A stretch of 8,861 nt of DNA from positions 1 through 8,861 of the forward strand of contig WFOZ01000278.1 in NCBI GenBank assembly GCA_015487825.1, read 5' to 3'. The notes beneath the pieces are model-generated. The model saw only the letters and a program-made list of their open reading frames with translations. It searched no databases and was not told where the DNA came from. A program made the position numbers and the translations under genes. Source of the DNA: Planctomycetaceae bacterium (GTDB taxonomy: Bacteria > Planctomycetota > Planctomycetia > Planctomycetales > Planctomycetaceae). Of this stretch, positions 7,081 to 8,861 are shown piece by piece; the stretch's first letter is position 1, and each line of letters begins with the position of its first letter.

Positions 7081-8547
7081 ATGTCTCGTCTGTTCGTTTT
7101 CTTTGTCTTCGTTGCTGTTTTTGTCGCACAACCAGTTACCGCAGATGATAAATTGCAGGTTGGTGTAGCGGAAGTGGAAATAACGCCGCCGGTTGGTTTT
7201 CCGATGGCTGGTTATTATCACGAACGGCTTGCCACCGCAACGACCGATCCACTTAAAGCGAAAGCGGTTGTGCTGCGCGGTAACAACCAGGCGGCTGCTT
7301 TTGTTGTGGCAGATCTAACAGGAATTTCCCACGATCTGTTTCTTGAAGTCCGAAAAGCAGCCTCTAAAAAAACAGGCATCCCGCCAGAACATATCGTTCT
7401 TTCCGCAACGCATTCCCATACTGCTCCTGCCTATTATCGCAACCTTTTCGATTTACTGGGTGAGCGTACAAAGGCGAATCAAACGGTACCGTATTCAGCG
7501 AATCTCATTAATAATCTGGTCAAAGCGATTGTCGATGCCGATGCAGCCGCTTCGCCGGCTGTGTTGGAAGCAGGTTCGGCTTTGCAAACATTTCCTGTTT
7601 CATTCAATCGACGATTTGTCATGCGGGATGGATCGGTTAAAACCTGGCAAAGCCTCAGCAACCCAAATGTCATCCGAGCAGCTGGCCCGATCGATCCCGA
7701 AATCGGTCTGGTGCTTATCAAATCATCAGATGGTAAAACCGCTCGTGCATTAATCAGTAATTTTGCACTCCATCTTGATACAGTTGCTGCCTCAAAGAAA
7801 CTGACATGGAGTGCAGATTTCCCTTATTTTATCGAACAGGCAATGCGAAAAAAATTGGGAAATCAATTGATATCGGTTTTTGGAACCGGCACTTGCGGCG
7901 ACATCAATCATTCTGATCCAACCAGAAAAACACGGAATACAACAAAAATTATCGGAACCTCGCTTGCAAAAACAATCGATGCTGCGATTCCCCAACTCGA
8001 AGCTGTAAAGTCGCAGAAATTTCAGGTCAAATCAGCAACCGTTCGATTGCCGCTTCAGGAGATTAGAAAGCATGAGATAGAAAAGGCGTGTCACTTACTC
8101 AATCTGGTTGAGAAGGGAGAAAAGATAAACTTTTTTGATCATGTAGCCGCCTGCAAATCGCTGATGCTTGATCAATACAGAAACAGGCCTTCACAGGTTG
8201 TTACTTCAGATTATCTCAACTGGGGGCTATCCAAATCGTTTGCGGGCATTGGTGATTCACTTCCGGTTGAAGTTACCACGATGACAATTGGAAGCGATGT
8301 TGCCATCGTTTTTCTTCCAGGGGAAGTGTTCGTCAATCTTGGTCTGGCAATCAAACAGGCCTCGCCGTTCAAAACAACTTTGATTATCGAACTTTCTAAT
8401 TGTGTCGAAACAGTTTATATTCCAACACGAGCTGCCTACGCAGGAGGGAGCTATGAAGTTACCAACTCTACCGTTCAACCCGGTTCCGGAGAAATGCTTG
8501 TCGAAACGGCTTTGAATCTGCTGCGGGAAGCTGCAACCACAAAATAA
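7081..8547 (+). CDS. Neutral/alkaline ceramidase-family exported protein, complete
   Basis: The 488-residue product begins with a signal peptide (1-21, ending PVTA). GGAG at 7070-7073 lies 7 nt before the ATG, the best ribosome site in the window. Family features are VGVAEVEITPP (27-37), the zinc-binding SATHSHTAP (108-116; H111, H113), NFALHLDT (227-234; H231), LPGE (412-415; E415) and VYIPTRAAY (445-453; Y446). The catalytic loop is GTCGDINHSD (270-279): the GD is kept, but N276 replaces the serine of the family's GDVSP, so ceramide hydrolysis by the known mechanism is doubtful. It is shorter than characterised neutral ceramidases and corresponds to the N-terminal catalytic domain alone, without the C-terminal Ig-like domain. 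It starts 38 nt after the NHL gene and is probably the last gene of the mobA operon. It is a divergent paralogue of the gene at 1-1219. Confidence 0.9.
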   Translation: MSRLFVFFVFVAVFVAQPVTADDKLQVGVAEVEITPPVGFPMAGYYHERLATATTDPLKAKAVVLRGNNQAAAFVVADLTGISHDLFLEVRKAASKKTGIPPEHIVLSATHSHTAPAYYRNLFDLLGERTKANQTVPYSANLINNLVKAIVDADAAASPAVLEAGSALQTFPVSFNRRFVMRDGSVKTWQSLSNPNVIRAAGPIDPEIGLVLIKSSDGKTARALISNFALHLDTVAASKKLTWSADFPYFIEQAMRKKLGNQLISVFGTGTCGDINHSDPTRKTRNTTKIIGTSLAKTIDAAIPQLEAVKSQKFQVKSATVRLPLQEIRKHEIEKACHLLNLVEKGEKINFFDHVAACKSLMLDQYRNRPSQVVTSDYLNWGLSKSFAGIGDSLPVEVTTMTIGSDVAIVFLPGEVFVNLGLAIKQASPFKTTLIIELSNCVETVYIPTRAAYAGGSYEVTNSTVQPGSGEMLVETALNLLREAATTK

Positions 8548-8596
8548 CCAATGCCGGGCATTCTGGTAGAAAATTGCAACTTACTAAACTCAAACG

Positions 8597-8617
8597 CCCC
8601 CCCCTAACGGTACAATG
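8597..8617 (+). other. C-tract/TACAAT motif resembling the phosphatase promoter region
   Basis: Eight C residues are followed by TAACGGTACAATG. This matches the 1441-1460 sequence CCCCCCTAAAAAGTAGAATG apart from one gap and a few substitutions. It contains a -10-like TACAAT, but no -35 box lies 16-18 nt upstream and no plus-strand gene follows within the window. Confidence 0.35.
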
Positions 8618-8638
8618 CACATCGAACAGCCACTCCTC

Positions 8639-8703
8639 AACCTGGCAGTTTTTTCCTGATGCAGTCGAAACCTCCTGCATCAGGAAAGTAAGACTGCCAG
8701 GTT
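8639..8703. repeat. Nested perfect inverted repeat between convergent genes
   Basis: An outer 11-bp stem (AACCTGGCAGT at 8639-8649, ACTGCCAGGTT at 8693-8703) encloses an inner 13-bp stem (TTTCCTGATGCAG at 8652-8664, CTGCATCAGGAAA at 8675-8687) with a 10-nt loop. The stems are separated by a small internal loop of 2 and 5 nt. All 24 pairs are perfect. It lies 92 nt after the ceramidase-like stop and 33 nt beyond the end of the minus-strand gene. There is no T-run after the stem on either strand, so it is not a standard intrinsic terminator; it could still stop transcription from both sides, or be a small mobile palindrome. Confidence 0.75.
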
Positions 8704-8735
8704 AAGTCACTAATTTGGCACTATATACAACCGGA

Positions 8736-8861
8736 TCAATCACGATCATTTCTACCGTGGTCGTTCCGATCGTGGTCGTTTCCATCGTGGTCGTTCCGAT
8801 CGTGGTCGTTTCCATCGTGGTCGTTCCCATCGTGGTCGTTCCCATCGTGGTCGTTCCCATC
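8736..8861 (-). CDS. C-terminal end of an unidentified protein made of D[G/R]NDH repeats (N-terminus beyond window)
   Basis: The minus strand is open from the window edge to TGA at 8738-8736, 41 codons. The translation is seven pentapeptides D-G/R-N-D-H, then a degenerate GRNDR and a final D. The choice of strand and frame comes from the substitution pattern: between units GGG/GGA is silent, and in the last unit CGG to AGA, AAC to AAT and GAC to GAT are all silent. The alternative plus-strand RGRSH frame has a stop just upstream, no ATG, and mostly replacement changes. The tail is extremely rich in Asp and His, which could bind metal ions, but nothing of the main domain is visible, so no function is assigned. 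The gene is convergent with the ceramidase-like gene. Confidence 0.6.
   Translation of the reverse strand, partial: DGNDHDGNDHDGNDHDGNDHDRNDHDGNDHDRNDHGRNDRD
8756..8861. repeat. 15-bp tandem repeat, seven units, continuing past the window edge
   Basis: Seven head-to-tail units of CGTGGTCGTTCCGAT type run from 8756 to 8860. Variation is confined to three neighbouring positions (TTCCGAT, TTTCCAT, TTCCCAT). The first four alternate in two forms and the last three are identical, which points to recent expansion of both a 30-bp pair and a single 15-bp unit. The period is a multiple of three, in line with the minus-strand coding frame. Confidence 0.9.

Noticed and set aside
8715..8735. TTGGCA followed by TATATA as a plus-strand promoter
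   Set aside because: The boxes are almost adjacent, there is no good -10 box at 16-18 nt, and no plus-strand gene follows in the window.
8711..8861. Plus-strand frame of the 15-bp repeat reading as RGRSH/RGRFH, an RGG-like protein start
   Set aside because: An in-frame TAA precedes it at about 8711, there is no ATG before the repeat, and changes between units are mostly amino-acid replacing. The minus-strand frame shows silent changes and a natural stop.
8756..8861. CRISPR-like array
   Set aside because: The units are 15 bp, directly adjacent, with no unique spacers.

Overview
The window most likely comes from a planctomycete (Planctomycetota) or a close relative. The support is the gene content: two exported neutral/alkaline-ceramidase-family proteins, an Asp-box sialidase-like secreted protein, an exported NHL-repeat propeller with repeated GYSGDxGPA loops, moderate GC, and short, weak ribosome binding sites. 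This assignment is inference from gene families; no rRNA or other phylogenetic marker is present.

Layout. Bases 1-1219 hold the N-terminal 406 codons of a ceramidase-family protein on the minus strand, which continues off the left edge. A 278-bp divergent intergenic region follows, with a plausible promoter on each strand. Two plus-strand genes come next: a small Cys-based (dual-specificity type) phosphatase (1498-1911) and a five-Asp-box sialidase-like exported protein (1937-3046). The latter meets, with no gap, the end of a convergent minus-strand gene (3047-5137). That gene encodes an SLC4/band-3-type anion (bicarbonate) transporter with an N-terminal PTS EIIA type-2 domain that keeps its phosphorylatable histidine. 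A 122-bp divergent region with a REP-like inverted repeat separates it from a plus-strand operon: mobA (molybdenum cofactor guanylyltransferase, 5260-5946), an NHL-repeat protein whose start overlaps the mobA stop (5939-7042), and a second ceramidase-family protein (7081-8547). The right end holds a GC-tract motif also seen near 1441, a nested perfect palindrome (8639-8703), and the last 41 codons of a minus-strand gene made of D[G/R]NDH pentapeptide repeats.

How the genes fit together. Four products appear exported (both ceramidase-like proteins, the sialidase-like protein and the NHL propeller), which suits a periplasmic or surface role in breaking down glycoconjugates or amide-linked lipids. 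The two ceramidase-family paralogues differ at the expected catalytic serine, so their activities probably differ. The most notable gene is the EIIA-SLC4 fusion. The cytoplasmic domain of animal band 3 is classified in the same structural superfamily as PTS EIIA type-2 domains, so this bacterial protein looks like the un-degenerated version of that architecture and suggests phosphotransferase control of anion or bicarbonate transport.
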